Source of the DNA: Agrobacterium albertimagni AOL15
GTDB taxonomy: Bacteria; Pseudomonadota; Alphaproteobacteria; Rhizobiales; Rhizobiaceae
DNA: 64,000 nucleotides
NCBI RefSeq assembly: GCF_000300855.1
Contig: NZ_ALJF01000011.1
Location: forward strand, 1-64,000
Direction: 5' to 3'
Positions 44,063 through 53,134 of this stretch are shown here, in pieces. A program made the translations under genes and the position numbers. Under the pieces are notes generated by a model. The model ran no database searches and was not told the DNA's origin. It was given only the letters and a program-made list of their open reading frames with translations. The stretch's first letter is position 1. Each line of letters opens with the position of its first letter.

Positions 44063-45994
44063 ATGAACCCAAATTTTCGCAATTTCGCGCTCTGGGCGAT
44101 TATCGCACTGTTGCTGATCGCGCTCTTCAGCATGTTCCAGACCTCGCCGTCGCAGACGGCCTCGAGCGAGGTGCCTTATTCGCAGTTCCTCCGAGAGGTG
44201 GATGCAGGGCGCGTGCGGGAAGTGACGGTCACTGGCAATCGCGTTCTCGGCAAGTATGTCGAGTCTGGAACAGCCTTCCAGACCTACGCCCCCGTGGTCG
44301 ACGACAACCTGCTGACCAAGCTGGAAGCCAAGAACGTGATGATCGTGGCCCGTCCTGAGACGGACGGATCCTCCGGCTTCCTGAGCTATATCGGCACGCT
44401 TCTCCCCATGCTGCTGATTCTCGGCGTCTGGCTCTTCTTCATGCGCCAGATGCAGGGTGGCTCGCGTGGTGCCATGGGCTTTGGCAAGTCCAAGGCCAAG
44501 CTTCTGACGGAAGCGCACGGCCGCGTAACTTTCGATGACGTTGCAGGCGTTGACGAAGCCAAGCAGGATCTGGAAGAAATCGTCGAATTCCTGCGCGATC
44601 CGCAGAAGTTCCAGCGCCTCGGTGGCAAGATCCCGCGCGGCGTGCTGCTCGTCGGCCCTCCGGGCACGGGTAAGACGCTTCTCGCCCGCTCCGTTGCCGG
44701 CGAAGCCAATGTGCCCTTCTTCACCATTTCCGGCTCGGACTTCGTCGAAATGTTTGTCGGCGTCGGTGCAAGCCGCGTTCGCGACATGTTCGAACAGGCC
44801 AAGAAGAATGCGCCTTGCATCATCTTCATCGATGAAATCGACGCCGTCGGTCGCCATCGTGGCGCCGGTCTCGGCGGCGGCAACGACGAACGCGAGCAGA
44901 CGCTGAACCAGCTGCTCGTCGAGATGGACGGCTTCGAAGCCAATGAAGGCATCATCTTGATCGCGGCGACCAACCGTCCCGACGTTCTCGACCCCGCCCT
45001 TCTGCGTCCGGGCCGCTTCGACCGTCAGGTTGTCGTGCCGAACCCCGACATCGTCGGTCGTGAGCGCATTCTGAAGGTTCATGCCCGCAACGTGCCTTTG
45101 GCCCCGAATGTCGACCTCAAGGTTCTCGCGCGTGGTACGCCCGGCTTCTCCGGTGCCGACCTGATGAACCTCGTCAACGAAGCTGCCCTGATGGCCGCCC
45201 GCCGCAACAAGCGCGTCGTCACCATGTCGGAGTTCGAAGACGCCAAGGACAAGATCATGATGGGCGCGGAACGCCGGTCCTCCGCCATGACCGAGGCCGA
45301 AAAGAAGCTGACCGCCTACCACGAAGCCGGACATGCGATCACCGCATTGCAGGTGCCGGTCGCCGATCCGCTGCACAAGGCAACCATCATCCCGCGCGGC
45401 CGTGCGCTCGGCATGGTCATGCAGCTCCCCGAGGGCGACCGCTACTCGATGAGCTACAAGTGGATGGTCTCGCGCCTCGTCATCATGATGGGTGGCCGCG
45501 TGGCTGAAGAACTGACCTTCGGCAAGGAAAACATCACCTCCGGCGCGTCTTCCGACATCGAGCAGGCGACGAAGCTTGCCCGCGCCATGGTTACCCAGTG
45601 GGGCTTCTCGGATGTCCTCGGCCAGGTCGCCTATGGTGAGAACCAGCAGGAAGTCTTCCTCGGTCATTCGGTTTCGCAGTCGAAGAACGTCTCGGAATCG
45701 ACCGCCCAGAAGATCGACATGGAAGTGCGCCGCCTGATCGACGAAGCCTATACCGAGGCCCGTCGCATCCTGACCGACCACCACGATGAATTTGTGGCGA
45801 TCGCTGAAGGCCTGCTCGAATACGAGACGCTTTCGGGCGAAGAGATCAAGGCGCTGATCCGCGGTGAGAAGCCGTCCCGCGACAGTGGCGACGACAGCAC
45901 GCCGAGCCGAGGCTCCGCCGTACCCTCGACCGGTCGCAAGGATGCGCCCAAGGGCGGCGAACCGGAAGGCGGGCTGGAACCCCAGCCGCACTGA
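44063..45994 (+). CDS. ftsH: ATP-dependent zinc metalloprotease FtsH
   Basis: A 643-residue inner-membrane AAA+ protease. Membrane helices lie at about 8-26 and 103-122 around a periplasmic domain. Walker A G-P-P-G-T-G-K-T is near residue 196, Walker B I-F-I-D-E-I-D near 253, and the second region of homology contains R-P-G-R-F-D-R near 313. The zinc site is H-E-A-G-H at 420-424 with a downstream acidic ligand. It degrades misfolded membrane proteins and regulators such as RpoH and LpxC. The C-terminal tail is Gly/Pro/Ser-rich and unstructured. Confidence 0.96.
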   Translation: MNPNFRNFALWAIIALLLIALFSMFQTSPSQTASSEVPYSQFLREVDAGRVREVTVTGNRVLGKYVESGTAFQTYAPVVDDNLLTKLEAKNVMIVARPETDGSSGFLSYIGTLLPMLLILGVWLFFMRQMQGGSRGAMGFGKSKAKLLTEAHGRVTFDDVAGVDEAKQDLEEIVEFLRDPQKFQRLGGKIPRGVLLVGPPGTGKTLLARSVAGEANVPFFTISGSDFVEMFVGVGASRVRDMFEQAKKNAPCIIFIDEIDAVGRHRGAGLGGGNDEREQTLNQLLVEMDGFEANEGIILIAATNRPDVLDPALLRPGRFDRQVVVPNPDIVGRERILKVHARNVPLAPNVDLKVLARGTPGFSGADLMNLVNEAALMAARRNKRVVTMSEFEDAKDKIMMGAERRSSAMTEAEKKLTAYHEAGHAITALQVPVADPLHKATIIPRGRALGMVMQLPEGDRYSMSYKWMVSRLVIMMGGRVAEELTFGKENITSGASSDIEQATKLARAMVTQWGFSDVLGQVAYGENQQEVFLGHSVSQSKNVSESTAQKIDMEVRRLIDEAYTEARRILTDHHDEFVAIAEGLLEYETLSGEEIKALIRGEKPSRDSGDDSTPSRGSAVPSTGRKDAPKGGEPEGGLEPQPH

Positions 45995-46018
45995 TCGCAC
46001 GCGACAGAGATCAAGCGA

Positions 46019-46049
46019 AAGGCCACTCTTCACGGGGTGGCCTTTTTTG
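46019..46049 (+). terminator. ftsH terminator
   Basis: AAGGCCAC pairs with GTGGCCTT and is followed by TTTTGT. Confidence 0.85.
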
Positions 46050-46244
46050 TATTGAACGGGACCAGCCGCAAAATCCGGTGGACGACAGGGCCTGCGGTAA
46101 CGCCATGTAATGAGTTTTAGCGCTATTTTACGTGTTCTTCGTCGCGTTCTATGGCATGAGCAGCCAACCGCGGGCCCCTGCACGATCGCTTCTGGCTGAT
46201 CACGTGCGGCGACCGCCAGCGAAATGGACTTGAAGGAACACTTG

Positions 46245-47600
46245 ATGACACGTCGTTACTTCGGCACGGACGGTATTCGCGGCCTCTCCAACCGCTTCCC
46301 CATGACACCCGATCTCGCCATGCGTGTCGGCATTGCCGCCGGCACGATCTTCCGCCGCGGCGGGCACCGCCACAGGGTGGTGATCGGCAAGGACACGCGC
46401 CTCTCCGGCTACATGCTGGAAAACGCCATGGTCGCCGGCTTCACGGCCGCTGGCCTCGATGCCTTCGTTCTCGGCCCGATCCCGACGCCCGCTGTCGCCA
46501 TGCTGACGCGCTCGCTCCGCTGCGATCTCGGCGTAATGATCTCCGCCTCGCACAATCCCTTTGCCGACAACGGCATCAAGCTCTTTGGCCCCGATGGCTA
46601 CAAGCTGTCGGACGAGCTGGAGCAGCAGATCGAGGAACTGCTCGAGAAGGATCTCTACGGCCAGCTCGCAGCCCCCAACGACATCGGCCGTGCCAAGCGC
46701 ATCGACGGCGTGCATGACCGCTATGTCGAATTCGCCAAGCGCACCCTGCCCCGCGACGTGACCCTTCACGGTCTGCGTGTCGCCATCGACTGTGCCAACG
46801 GCGCGGCCTACAAGGTGGCGCCCGCTGCCCTTTGGGAACTTGGTGCCGACGTGGTCACCATCGGCGACGAGCCGAACGGCACCAATATCAATCTGGAATG
46901 CGGTTCGACCCATCCGGACGCCCTGCAGAAGAAGGTCCACGAGACCCGCGCCGACATCGGCATCGCACTCGACGGCGACGCCGACCGCGTCATCATCGTC
47001 GACGAAAATGGCACCGTCATCGACGGCGATCAGCTGATGGCGGTCGTTGCCGAAACCTGGGCGCAGGACGGGCTGCTGCGTGGCGGCGGCATCGTCGCGA
47101 CCGTCATGTCGAACCTCGGCCTGGAACGCTTCCTCGGCGACAAGGGCCTGACGCTTGCCCGCACCAAGGTCGGCGACCGCTATGTCGTCGAGCACATGCG
47201 CAGTCATGACTTCAACGTCGGCGGCGAACAGTCCGGCCATATCGTTCTCGCCGATCACGGCACGACCGGTGACGGCCTCGTCGCCGCCCTGCAGATCCTC
47301 GCCGCCGTCAAGCGGACCGGCAAGACGGTCAGCGAACTCTGCCATCGCTTCGAGCCCGTGCCGCAGCTCCTGCGCAATGTCCGCTTCTCCGGCGGCAAGC
47401 CTTTGGAAGACGCCGTCGTCAAGCAGGCCATCGCTGACGCTGAGGCCGAGCTCGCCAAGTCCGGCCGTCTGGTCATCCGCCCCTCGGGCACCGAGCCGCT
47501 GATCCGCGTCATGGCCGAAGGAGACGACCGCGAGCAAGTCGAGCGCATCGTCAACGAACTCGTCGACGTCATCGGCAGTGTACGCAGCGCCGCTGCCTGA
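46245..47600 (+). CDS. glmM: Phosphoglucosamine mutase GlmM
   Basis: A 451-residue enzyme converting glucosamine-6-P to glucosamine-1-P for UDP-GlcNAc, the precursor of murein and [11 protein letters not shown] at residues 5-12 is the N-terminal signature. The phosphoserine loop is S-A-S-H-N-P near 100-105, the metal loop D-G-D-A-D-R near 243-248, G-G-E-Q-S-G-H near 326 and the C-terminal phosphate-binding R-P-S-G-T-E-P near 412. ATG 46245 with AAGGA seven bases before it is chosen; an upstream ATG at 46224 lacks a ribosome site. Confidence 0.95.
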   Translation: MTRRYFGTDGIRGLSNRFPMTPDLAMRVGIAAGTIFRRGGHRHRVVIGKDTRLSGYMLENAMVAGFTAAGLDAFVLGPIPTPAVAMLTRSLRCDLGVMISASHNPFADNGIKLFGPDGYKLSDELEQQIEELLEKDLYGQLAAPNDIGRAKRIDGVHDRYVEFAKRTLPRDVTLHGLRVAIDCANGAAYKVAPAALWELGADVVTIGDEPNGTNINLECGSTHPDALQKKVHETRADIGIALDGDADRVIIVDENGTVIDGDQLMAVVAETWAQDGLLRGGGIVATVMSNLGLERFLGDKGLTLARTKVGDRYVVEHMRSHDFNVGGEQSGHIVLADHGTTGDGLVAALQILAAVKRTGKTVSELCHRFEPVPQLLRNVRFSGGKPLEDAVVKQAIADAEAELAKSGRLVIRPSGTEPLIRVMAEGDDREQVERIVNELVDVIGSVRSAAA

Positions 47601-47624
47601 GTTGCCGAAAAATCGCTGAATAAC

Positions 47625-47655
47625 AAAAGCCCGGCTGCGATGCAGCCGGGCTTTT
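47625..47655. terminator. Bidirectional terminator glmM / yebC
   Basis: AAAAGCCCGGCTGC-GAT-GCAGCCGGGCTTTT is a perfect 14-bp stem with A- and T-runs on the two sides, between convergent genes. Confidence 0.9.
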
Positions 47656-47678
47656 GTAAGTCTCGATCGGTCCGACGA

Positions 47679-48425
47679 TCAGGCGGACAGCTTCGCCATG
47701 ACTTCGTCGGAGATTTCGAAGTTCGAATAGACGTTCTGCACGTCGTCGTCGTCTTCGAGTGTGTCGATGAGCTTCATCAGCGAGGTCGCCTTTTCTTCAT
47801 CGACTTCGATCGTGTTCTGCGGCTTCCAGATTGCCTTGACCGACTCGGCACCACCGAGGACGGCTTCCAGAGCCTTGGACACTTCGTTGATGTCTTCGAA
47901 GGCGCAGTAGATCGTATGCCCGTCTTCATCCGAAACGACGTCTTCGGCACCGGCTTCGATCGCCGCTTCCATCACCTTGTCGGCATCGCCGACGGAGGCC
48001 TTGTAGGTGATCTCGCCGACATGGTCGAAGGAGAAGGACACCGATCCTGTTTCGCCGAGCGCCCCGCCGGCCTTGGAGAATGTCGAGCGAACGACTGAGG
48101 CGGTGCGGTTGCGGTTGTCGGTCAGCGTCTCGACGATAACGGCAACGCCGCCCGGACCGTAGCCTTCGTAGCGGATCGCGTCATAGGTCTCGGCATCGGC
48201 GCCGGACGCCTTCTTGATCGCGCGCTCGATGTTGTCCTTCGGCATCGACTGCGCCTTGGCGTTCTGCACGGCGAGGCGAAGTGCGGCATTCATCGCAGGG
48301 TCGGGCAGACCGGTCTTTGCGGCAACGGTGATTTCGCGCGCGAGCTTGGAGAACATCTTCGAACGGATACCGTCCTGCTTGCCCTTGCGGTGCATGATGT
48401 TTTTGAACTGTGAATGGCCAGCCAT
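47679..48425 (-). CDS. yebC: YebC/PmpR family DNA-binding regulator / ribosome-associated factor
   Basis: A 248-residue YebC-type protein: [14 protein letters not shown] at the N-terminus, [17 protein letters not shown] near 104 and [17 protein letters not shown] near the end are all diagnostic. Members were described as transcription regulators and more recently as translation factors relieving ribosome stalling at proline-rich sequence. ATG 48425 is chosen since M-A-G-H-S is invariant. In many genomes yebC sits near ruvCAB; here it lies 12 kb away. Confidence 0.95.
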   Translation of the reverse strand: MAGHSQFKNIMHRKGKQDGIRSKMFSKLAREITVAAKTGLPDPAMNAALRLAVQNAKAQSMPKDNIERAIKKASGADAETYDAIRYEGYGPGGVAVIVETLTDNRNRTASVVRSTFSKAGGALGETGSVSFSFDHVGEITYKASVGDADKVMEAAIEAGAEDVVSDEDGHTIYCAFEDINEVSKALEAVLGGAESVKAIWKPQNTIEVDEEKATSLMKLIDTLEDDDDVQNVYSNFEISDEVMAKLSA

Positions 48426-48572
48426 GGCACCCCTGATCAGGTCTGTTTGTGGGAATGGCCGCCTTATAAGGGCGAAAGCCAGCTGTTTCAAGGCCGCGAC
48501 AGCGCTTCAAAAAGCCGGAACAAGTGCCTGCCGAACTCGTTGCTGTGAGCACACACGACAAGGAGATAGAAC

Positions 48573-49076
48573 ATGGCAAGTTTCAGCGAAGCCCGCGAAA
48601 ATCCCGTCGAGCAGCTTTGGGATGAAATCGACAGCATCCATGCCGGCATGCTCGGTCTCATGGGCGGCAACATGCATATGCAGCCGATGGCCCCGAATGC
48701 GGATCGCAAGCGCAATAGCATCTGGTTCTTCTCCAAGACCGACAGCCATCTTGTGCAGGCCCTGCGTCCCGGCAGCCGCGCTCACTTCTGCGTCGTTGGC
48801 AAGGATCACGACTATCATGCCTGCCTCGCAGGCACGCTGGTGGAGAACAAGGATCCGGCCAAGATCGACGAATACTGGAATTCGGTCGTCGCAGCCTGGT
48901 ACGAAGGCGGAAAGTCCGATCCGAAGCTGACGCTTCTGGAACTCAAGCTGGACGATGGCGAGATCTGGGCCTCCACCAACAGCTCGCTCAAGTTCGGCTG
49001 GGAAATCGCCAAGGCGAACATGAGCGACGAGAAGATGCCTGACGTCGGCGTACACCGCGAGGTCCGCTTCGCCTGA
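48573..49076 (+). CDS. Pyridoxamine 5'-phosphate oxidase-family protein (general stress protein type)
   Basis: A 167-residue split-barrel flavoprotein-like protein of the general stress protein 26 class. The hydrophobic strand S-I-W-F-F-S-K-T-D near residue 50 and the segment R-A-H-F-C-V-V-G near 69 fit the flavin-binding barrel. W-A-S-T-N-S-S-L-K-F-G-W-E-I-A-K-A near the C-terminus is typical. It would bind FMN or FAD; the reaction is unknown. AAGGAG precedes the start. It is monocistronic and divergent from yebC. Confidence 0.8.
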   Translation: MASFSEARENPVEQLWDEIDSIHAGMLGLMGGNMHMQPMAPNADRKRNSIWFFSKTDSHLVQALRPGSRAHFCVVGKDHDYHACLAGTLVENKDPAKIDEYWNSVVAAWYEGGKSDPKLTLLELKLDDGEIWASTNSSLKFGWEIAKANMSDEKMPDVGVHREVRFA

Positions 49077-49091
49077 GCCGCATAGGGGGTA

Positions 49092-49934
49092 TTAAACCCC
49101 CTGCAAGACGAGAATCAGCGGCTTTTTCGGCAATGTTCGCATGGACACCGTGAAGCCGCGATTGTCCGAGATCTGCGTATCGAAACTGTCGTCGAACATC
49201 GACAGGAAGGTCTCGATCGGCGGACCACGGCGATGCATGGGCAGGATCAATGCGGAGCGCAGACGCTTCACGATCCGGCTCATGCTGTCGGCCCCGAGCG
49301 TCAGCCCCCCATCCACCGGCACCATGAGGATATCCAGTCGGCCGATCTCGCCGTAATGCGTGTCAGTCAGTTCGTGATGCAGGTGCCCGAGATGGCCGAT
49401 GCACAGGCCCGCGACCTCGATGATGAAGATCGAGTTGCCATTCGGCTCCATGGCCCCGCCCCAACTCCTGATATCCGTGGGCACGTTTCGAACATAGGCG
49501 TCGCCAACGACCAGCCGATGCTCGATCGGTTCGCCGGGCTGGGCTTCGTTCCAGCCGTGCAGGACTGCACCGATCGCCGGATCCGGGTTGAGCGTGTAGT
49601 GACTCGAATGCGCCTTGTTCATCGTCACCACATCGGGCGTGCGCGACGTACGAAGCCAGCCGTTGAAATCGGTAGCAATCGAGATCCCGGCCGGCGTGTC
49701 GATCTGGAAGGTCGAATGACCGACGAAAGTGATGACCACGTCTTCCTGCACCTGCGCCAGGGTCAGCGCCGGAGCACCGGAGGCAGAGGGTGTGAAGTTG
49801 GCATATTGAACATTGGGAATTTTCTCGGCAATCAGCTGGCACTGGCTGACCTGCGGTCGCTGTGCCTCTTGCGCCAAGGCACCACCGGTCAGAACCGAGA
49901 GCACCATCGTGGACAACACCAGTCTCAGCATCAT
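49092..49934 (-). CDS. Secreted metallo-beta-lactamase-fold hydrolase, atypical metal motif
   Basis: A 280-residue exported protein: signal peptide to about residue 21 (A-L-A-Q). The MBL fold starts with V-I-T-F-V-G-H-S-T-F-Q-I and I-A-T-D-F-N-G, as in UlaG-like enzymes. The usual T-H-x-H-x-D-H motif is replaced by N-K-A-H-S-S-H-Y (His109, His112), so the second-metal Asp-His is missing. His184, Asp208 and His234 could complete one metal site. The substrate is unknown. It is convergent with the PPOX-fold gene (15 bases between stops). Confidence 0.75.
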   Translation of the reverse strand: MMLRLVLSTMVLSVLTGGALAQEAQRPQVSQCQLIAEKIPNVQYANFTPSASGAPALTLAQVQEDVVITFVGHSTFQIDTPAGISIATDFNGWLRTSRTPDVVTMNKAHSSHYTLNPDPAIGAVLHGWNEAQPGEPIEHRLVVGDAYVRNVPTDIRSWGGAMEPNGNSIFIIEVAGLCIGHLGHLHHELTDTHYGEIGRLDILMVPVDGGLTLGADSMSRIVKRLRSALILPMHRRGPPIETFLSMFDDSFDTQISDNRGFTVSMRTLPKKPLILVLQGV

Positions 49935-50075
49935 GCCGCTCCCTGCATCCCATCCAGATCAGGAGTGAGAGCATGAGGCAGCTTACCCCTGGGGTAAAGC
50001 CATGAGACCGGGCAGCCCTTGTCAATTTGCCGTTATCGCGGGGCGCGGAAAATACCCTGTCCCGGGCACATAGGC

Positions 50076-50091
50076 TTAATCGATCCTTAAG
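50076..50091 (+). promoter_or_regulatory. CtrA-like box upstream of the CZB chemoreceptor
   Basis: TTAA-TCGATCC-TTAAG matches TTAA-N7-TTAA exactly, with G instead of the final C, 71 bases before the ATG. Motility genes are common CtrA targets in rhizobia. Confidence 0.4.
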
Positions 50092-50161
50092 CGCTGCTGG
50101 TCAATCTTCGCACTCAGGCGGGGACTGCATCCCGCGACACATATCTGGAGAGGACCATCCC

Positions 50162-51517
50162 ATGCCGGCGGCGCAAGCCCTATTCGACCACGACACCCAG
50201 ACCACCGGCCATGCCCTACTGGATTGTATCGAAGCAGCCCTAAACGAAGACTTCAGCAAACTGCCGTCCGGCTCCGACCCGCTGGATCGCGCCGTCGCGC
50301 GCCTGATTGCGCGTTGCCAGGAGCGGTCGGGCGCACAGTTGAAGGACGTCGTTGAAATCTCGGTCAACGTCAACGAGACGGCCACGATGTCGGCCAATCT
50401 GCTTTACGATCTCAAACAGGTCGACCATCGGACGCATGACATTGCGGCAGCCGCCGAAGAAATGGCGGCGACGGTGGACGAGATCGCCCGTCACGGCGAA
50501 GAGATTTCCGGCGGAACGCGACGCGCGGGCGCCGCCTGCGATGAAGCTCGGCAATCGGCCATGGAAACACGCACGACCATGGAAGGCATCAACCGTGCGC
50601 TCGGCGATGCCTCCGACCGGATTGCATCGATCCATACCCTTGGATCGCGCATCTCGGAGATCGCCTCCAACATAAAGAAGATCGCGTCCCAGACCAACAT
50701 GCTGGCGATCAACGCGGCCGTCGAAGCGGCACGCGCCGGCGAGGCCGGGCGCGGTTTTGCCGTCGTCGCTTCGGAAGTGAAAGCGCTTTCCGACCGCACG
50801 GCCAATGCGACGACGGAAATTTCCAAGATCGTCATGGACCTCGAGCAGGGACTGACTTCGATGAATGAGGCGATGTCCGTTAGCCGAAGCTCCGCAAGTG
50901 CCGGAACGACGGCCCTCGACAAGCTTTCGACCCGGCTGGCCGAAGCCCTACGCCAGGTCAATGAGAGCGCAGACAGCGCGGCCCAGATCGCAAGCGGTCT
51001 CGTCGAACAGAAAGCTGCCTCTTCGAGCGTTGCCAACGGGATTACCCACATCGCCACGAGCGCCGGCGATGCGACCCGCCAGCTCGGCCGGGTCATGGAC
51101 GCGGTCGCAAGCGCACAAGCCGGCCTCGACAGGCGGCTGAAGGCTCTGGCCGAGGAGGACATCCCCGGCAAGGTGGTTCTGCTTGCGCAATCCGATCACG
51201 TGATCTGGAAACGGCGTCTCGCCAACATGATGGTGGGGCGCGACAAGCTCGATCCTCGGGAACTAGCCGACCACAAGAACTGCCGCCTTGGCAAATGGTA
51301 TCTGGGCGCACGTACGACGCCACTTGGCCAGGACAGCGACTTCCTGTCGCTGGACGAGCCGCATTGCCGGGTGCATGAGCACGGGCTGGAAGCCGTCCGC
51401 TGCTACAACGCCGGCGATATCGGTTCGGCTCTGAAGCAGTTGCAATGCGTCGAGATCGCGTCCAGCGAAGTGTTGCAGAAGCTGGGACGACTGGAGCGCA
51501 AGACCTCGCGCACGTAA
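50162..51517 (+). CDS. Soluble methyl-accepting chemotaxis protein with C-terminal CZB zinc domain
   Basis: A 451-residue cytosolic receptor without membrane helices. The signalling domain (about 90-320) has the hairpin tip [21 protein letters not shown] near 170-190. The C-terminal CZB domain (about 335-445) holds the zinc-binding pattern [14 protein letters not shown] and H-C-R-V-H-E-H. CZB receptors sense hypochlorite or zinc through the Zn-Cys switch. ATG 50162 is chosen since the longer frame upstream lacks any domain. It is monocistronic, divergent from the MBL gene, with a CtrA-like box in between. Confidence 0.87.
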   Translation: MPAAQALFDHDTQTTGHALLDCIEAALNEDFSKLPSGSDPLDRAVARLIARCQERSGAQLKDVVEISVNVNETATMSANLLYDLKQVDHRTHDIAAAAEEMAATVDEIARHGEEISGGTRRAGAACDEARQSAMETRTTMEGINRALGDASDRIASIHTLGSRISEIASNIKKIASQTNMLAINAAVEAARAGEAGRGFAVVASEVKALSDRTANATTEISKIVMDLEQGLTSMNEAMSVSRSSASAGTTALDKLSTRLAEALRQVNESADSAAQIASGLVEQKAASSSVANGITHIATSAGDATRQLGRVMDAVASAQAGLDRRLKALAEEDIPGKVVLLAQSDHVIWKRRLANMMVGRDKLDPRELADHKNCRLGKWYLGARTTPLGQDSDFLSLDEPHCRVHEHGLEAVRCYNAGDIGSALKQLQCVEIASSEVLQKLGRLERKTSRT

Positions 51518-51552
51518 GGGCGCCATCGGCGTCCTGACACTCGATCCCGCCG

Positions 51553-52377
51553 TCAGGCCCAGAAGGGCGGGATCGTCTCGGCGAGCCGCGGCCCGAGCCG
51601 CAGCGGTGCGATCTTTTCAGCAAGCCCCGTGCTGTCGGAAATCTCGACGCCAACGCCACAGATCGTCGCAGGACCGCTCGCCGCCTCGAAGCGGCCCTTG
51701 GGCATCTTCGAGATGAAGCGGTTGAGCGGCTCTTCCTTCTCCATGCCGAGCGAGGAATCGTAGTCGCCGCACATGCCGGCATCCGACATATAGGCCGTGC
51801 CGCCGTTCAGGATCTGGTGGTCGGCGGTCGGCACATGGGTGTGCGTGCCGACAACGAAGCTTGCACGGCCATCGACGAAGTGCCCGAAGCACTGCTTCTC
51901 GCTGGTCGCCTCCGCATGGAAATCGAAGACGATAACGTCCGCCTGCTCCTTCAGCGGGGCGGCCGCAAGAATTGTTTCGGCCGACTTGAAGGGGTCGTCC
52001 AACTCAGGATGCATGAAGACGCGGCCCATGATATTGGCCACGAGCACGCGCGCCCCGTTGCGGGCATAAAACAGTCCGGAGCCCTTGCCAGGCGTGCCTG
52101 AAGGATAATTGGCCGGCCGCAGGAACTGGTCGTGCCGGGTGCAGAACGACACGGCCTCCTTCTGATCCCAGACATGGTTGCCGGTCGTCACCACATCGGC
52201 GCCGGCATTGATCGTCTCGAGATAGATATCCTCGGTGATGCCGAAGCCGCCGGCGGCGTTCTCGCCGTTGACGATGACGAAATCGAGCTTCAGGTCGGAG
52301 ATCAGGCCCGGCAACCGCTCCCATACAGCCGTCCGTCCGGTCTTGCCCACCATGTCTCCGAGGAACAGAAGTCGCAT
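51553..52377 (-). CDS. ymdB: TIGR00282 family metallophosphoesterase (YmdB-like)
   Basis: A 274-residue phosphodiesterase. Metal ligands of the calcineurin-like fold are visible: L-F-L-G-D-M-V-G near residue 8, V-N-G-E-N-A-A-G-G near 37-45, G-N-H-V-W-D near 67-72 and G-T-H-T-H-V-P near 175. YmdB hydrolyses cyclic nucleotides in vitro. It lies 10 bases after the 5-formyl-THF cyclo-ligase gene, as in most Rhizobiales. ATG 52377 with AGAAG upstream; a longer frame without similarity is rejected. Confidence 0.9.
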   Translation of the reverse strand: MRLLFLGDMVGKTGRTAVWERLPGLISDLKLDFVIVNGENAAGGFGITEDIYLETINAGADVVTTGNHVWDQKEAVSFCTRHDQFLRPANYPSGTPGKGSGLFYARNGARVLVANIMGRVFMHPELDDPFKSAETILAAAPLKEQADVIVFDFHAEATSEKQCFGHFVDGRASFVVGTHTHVPTADHQILNGGTAYMSDAGMCGDYDSSLGMEKEEPLNRFISKMPKGRFEAASGPATICGVGVEISDSTGLAEKIAPLRLGPRLAETIPPFWA

Positions 52378-52387
52378 TTTCGTCCAA

Positions 52388-52969
52388 TCACTCCATGAAT
52401 CTTCTGAGGCCACTCTCTGTCAGCACGGCTTCCAACCGGACGTCATGGGCCTCGTAGGGCACTTCTGCCACCTCCTGACAGTCGAATGCAATGCCGATCA
52501 GCCGCGGATGCCGGCCTTTTTCCCTGAGACGGGCAATCGCTCGGTCGTAATGTCCCGCACCGTAGCCGATCCGGTTGCCGGCGGCATCGAAAGCCGAGAG
52601 CGGCACCAGCAGCAGGTCGGGATCGAGAACCGCAGCTTCGGGCCCCGGTCCACGGGTACCGAAGCCGGTATCGATGAGCTCTGCGCCGGCCACGAGTTCG
52701 CGAAAGACGATCGTCTCCTTGTCGAGGACGACAGGCAGACAGAGGCGCGCGCCACGGGCCTTGAGCCGCGCCATGAGGGGACGAACATCCGCCTCGGAGC
52801 GGATCGGGAAGAAGCCGGAGGCGACAAGCCCGGGCTCCAGCGACAGAACATCTCCCGCAAGCTCGGCCATGGCAAGACTGTGCTCCAGTCTCGTCTCCGC
52901 CGGGATCGCATCCCGGGCCGCCAGCCGCGCCTTGCGGATCTCGGCCTTCAATTCTCGTTTTTCCACCAT
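52388..52969 (-). CDS. ygfA: 5-formyltetrahydrofolate cyclo-ligase
   Basis: A 193-residue ATP-dependent enzyme making 5,10-methenyl-THF from 5-formyl-THF. Conserved segments are K-R-E-L-K-A-E-I-R-K near the start, the F-F-P-I-R-S-E-A-D-V-R-P substrate region near 65, and C-terminal G-N-R-I-G-Y-G-A-G-H-Y-D-R near 145-157, the ATP and phosphate loop. ATG 52969 with GGAGAG nine bases before it fits the family length; an ATG 30 bases further upstream has no ribosome site. It is normally the neighbour of 6S RNA; here a chemoreceptor gene lies between. Confidence 0.92.
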   Translation of the reverse strand: MVEKRELKAEIRKARLAARDAIPAETRLEHSLAMAELAGDVLSLEPGLVASGFFPIRSEADVRPLMARLKARGARLCLPVVLDKETIVFRELVAGAELIDTGFGTRGPGPEAAVLDPDLLLVPLSAFDAAGNRIGYGAGHYDRAIARLREKGRHPRLIGIAFDCQEVAEVPYEAHDVRLEAVLTESGLRRFME

Positions 52970-53134
52970 CACAAGGCTCTCTCCGTCCAGCCACGCCATA
53001 TTTGGGGAGGCCAATCAACGAAAAATCGTGTTTTTGCCCTTCGTCAACTCGATTTTGAAAACCCCTGTAAAACCAGAGATTAACTCAAAGCGCTTAGACT
53101 AAGGTACAAGTCAACGTCCAAAGGGCATTTTATA

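Noticed and set aside
44060..46183. A 707-codon open frame antisense to ftsH
   Set aside because: It is the shadow of ftsH; the sequence shows no family features and ftsH is unmistakable.
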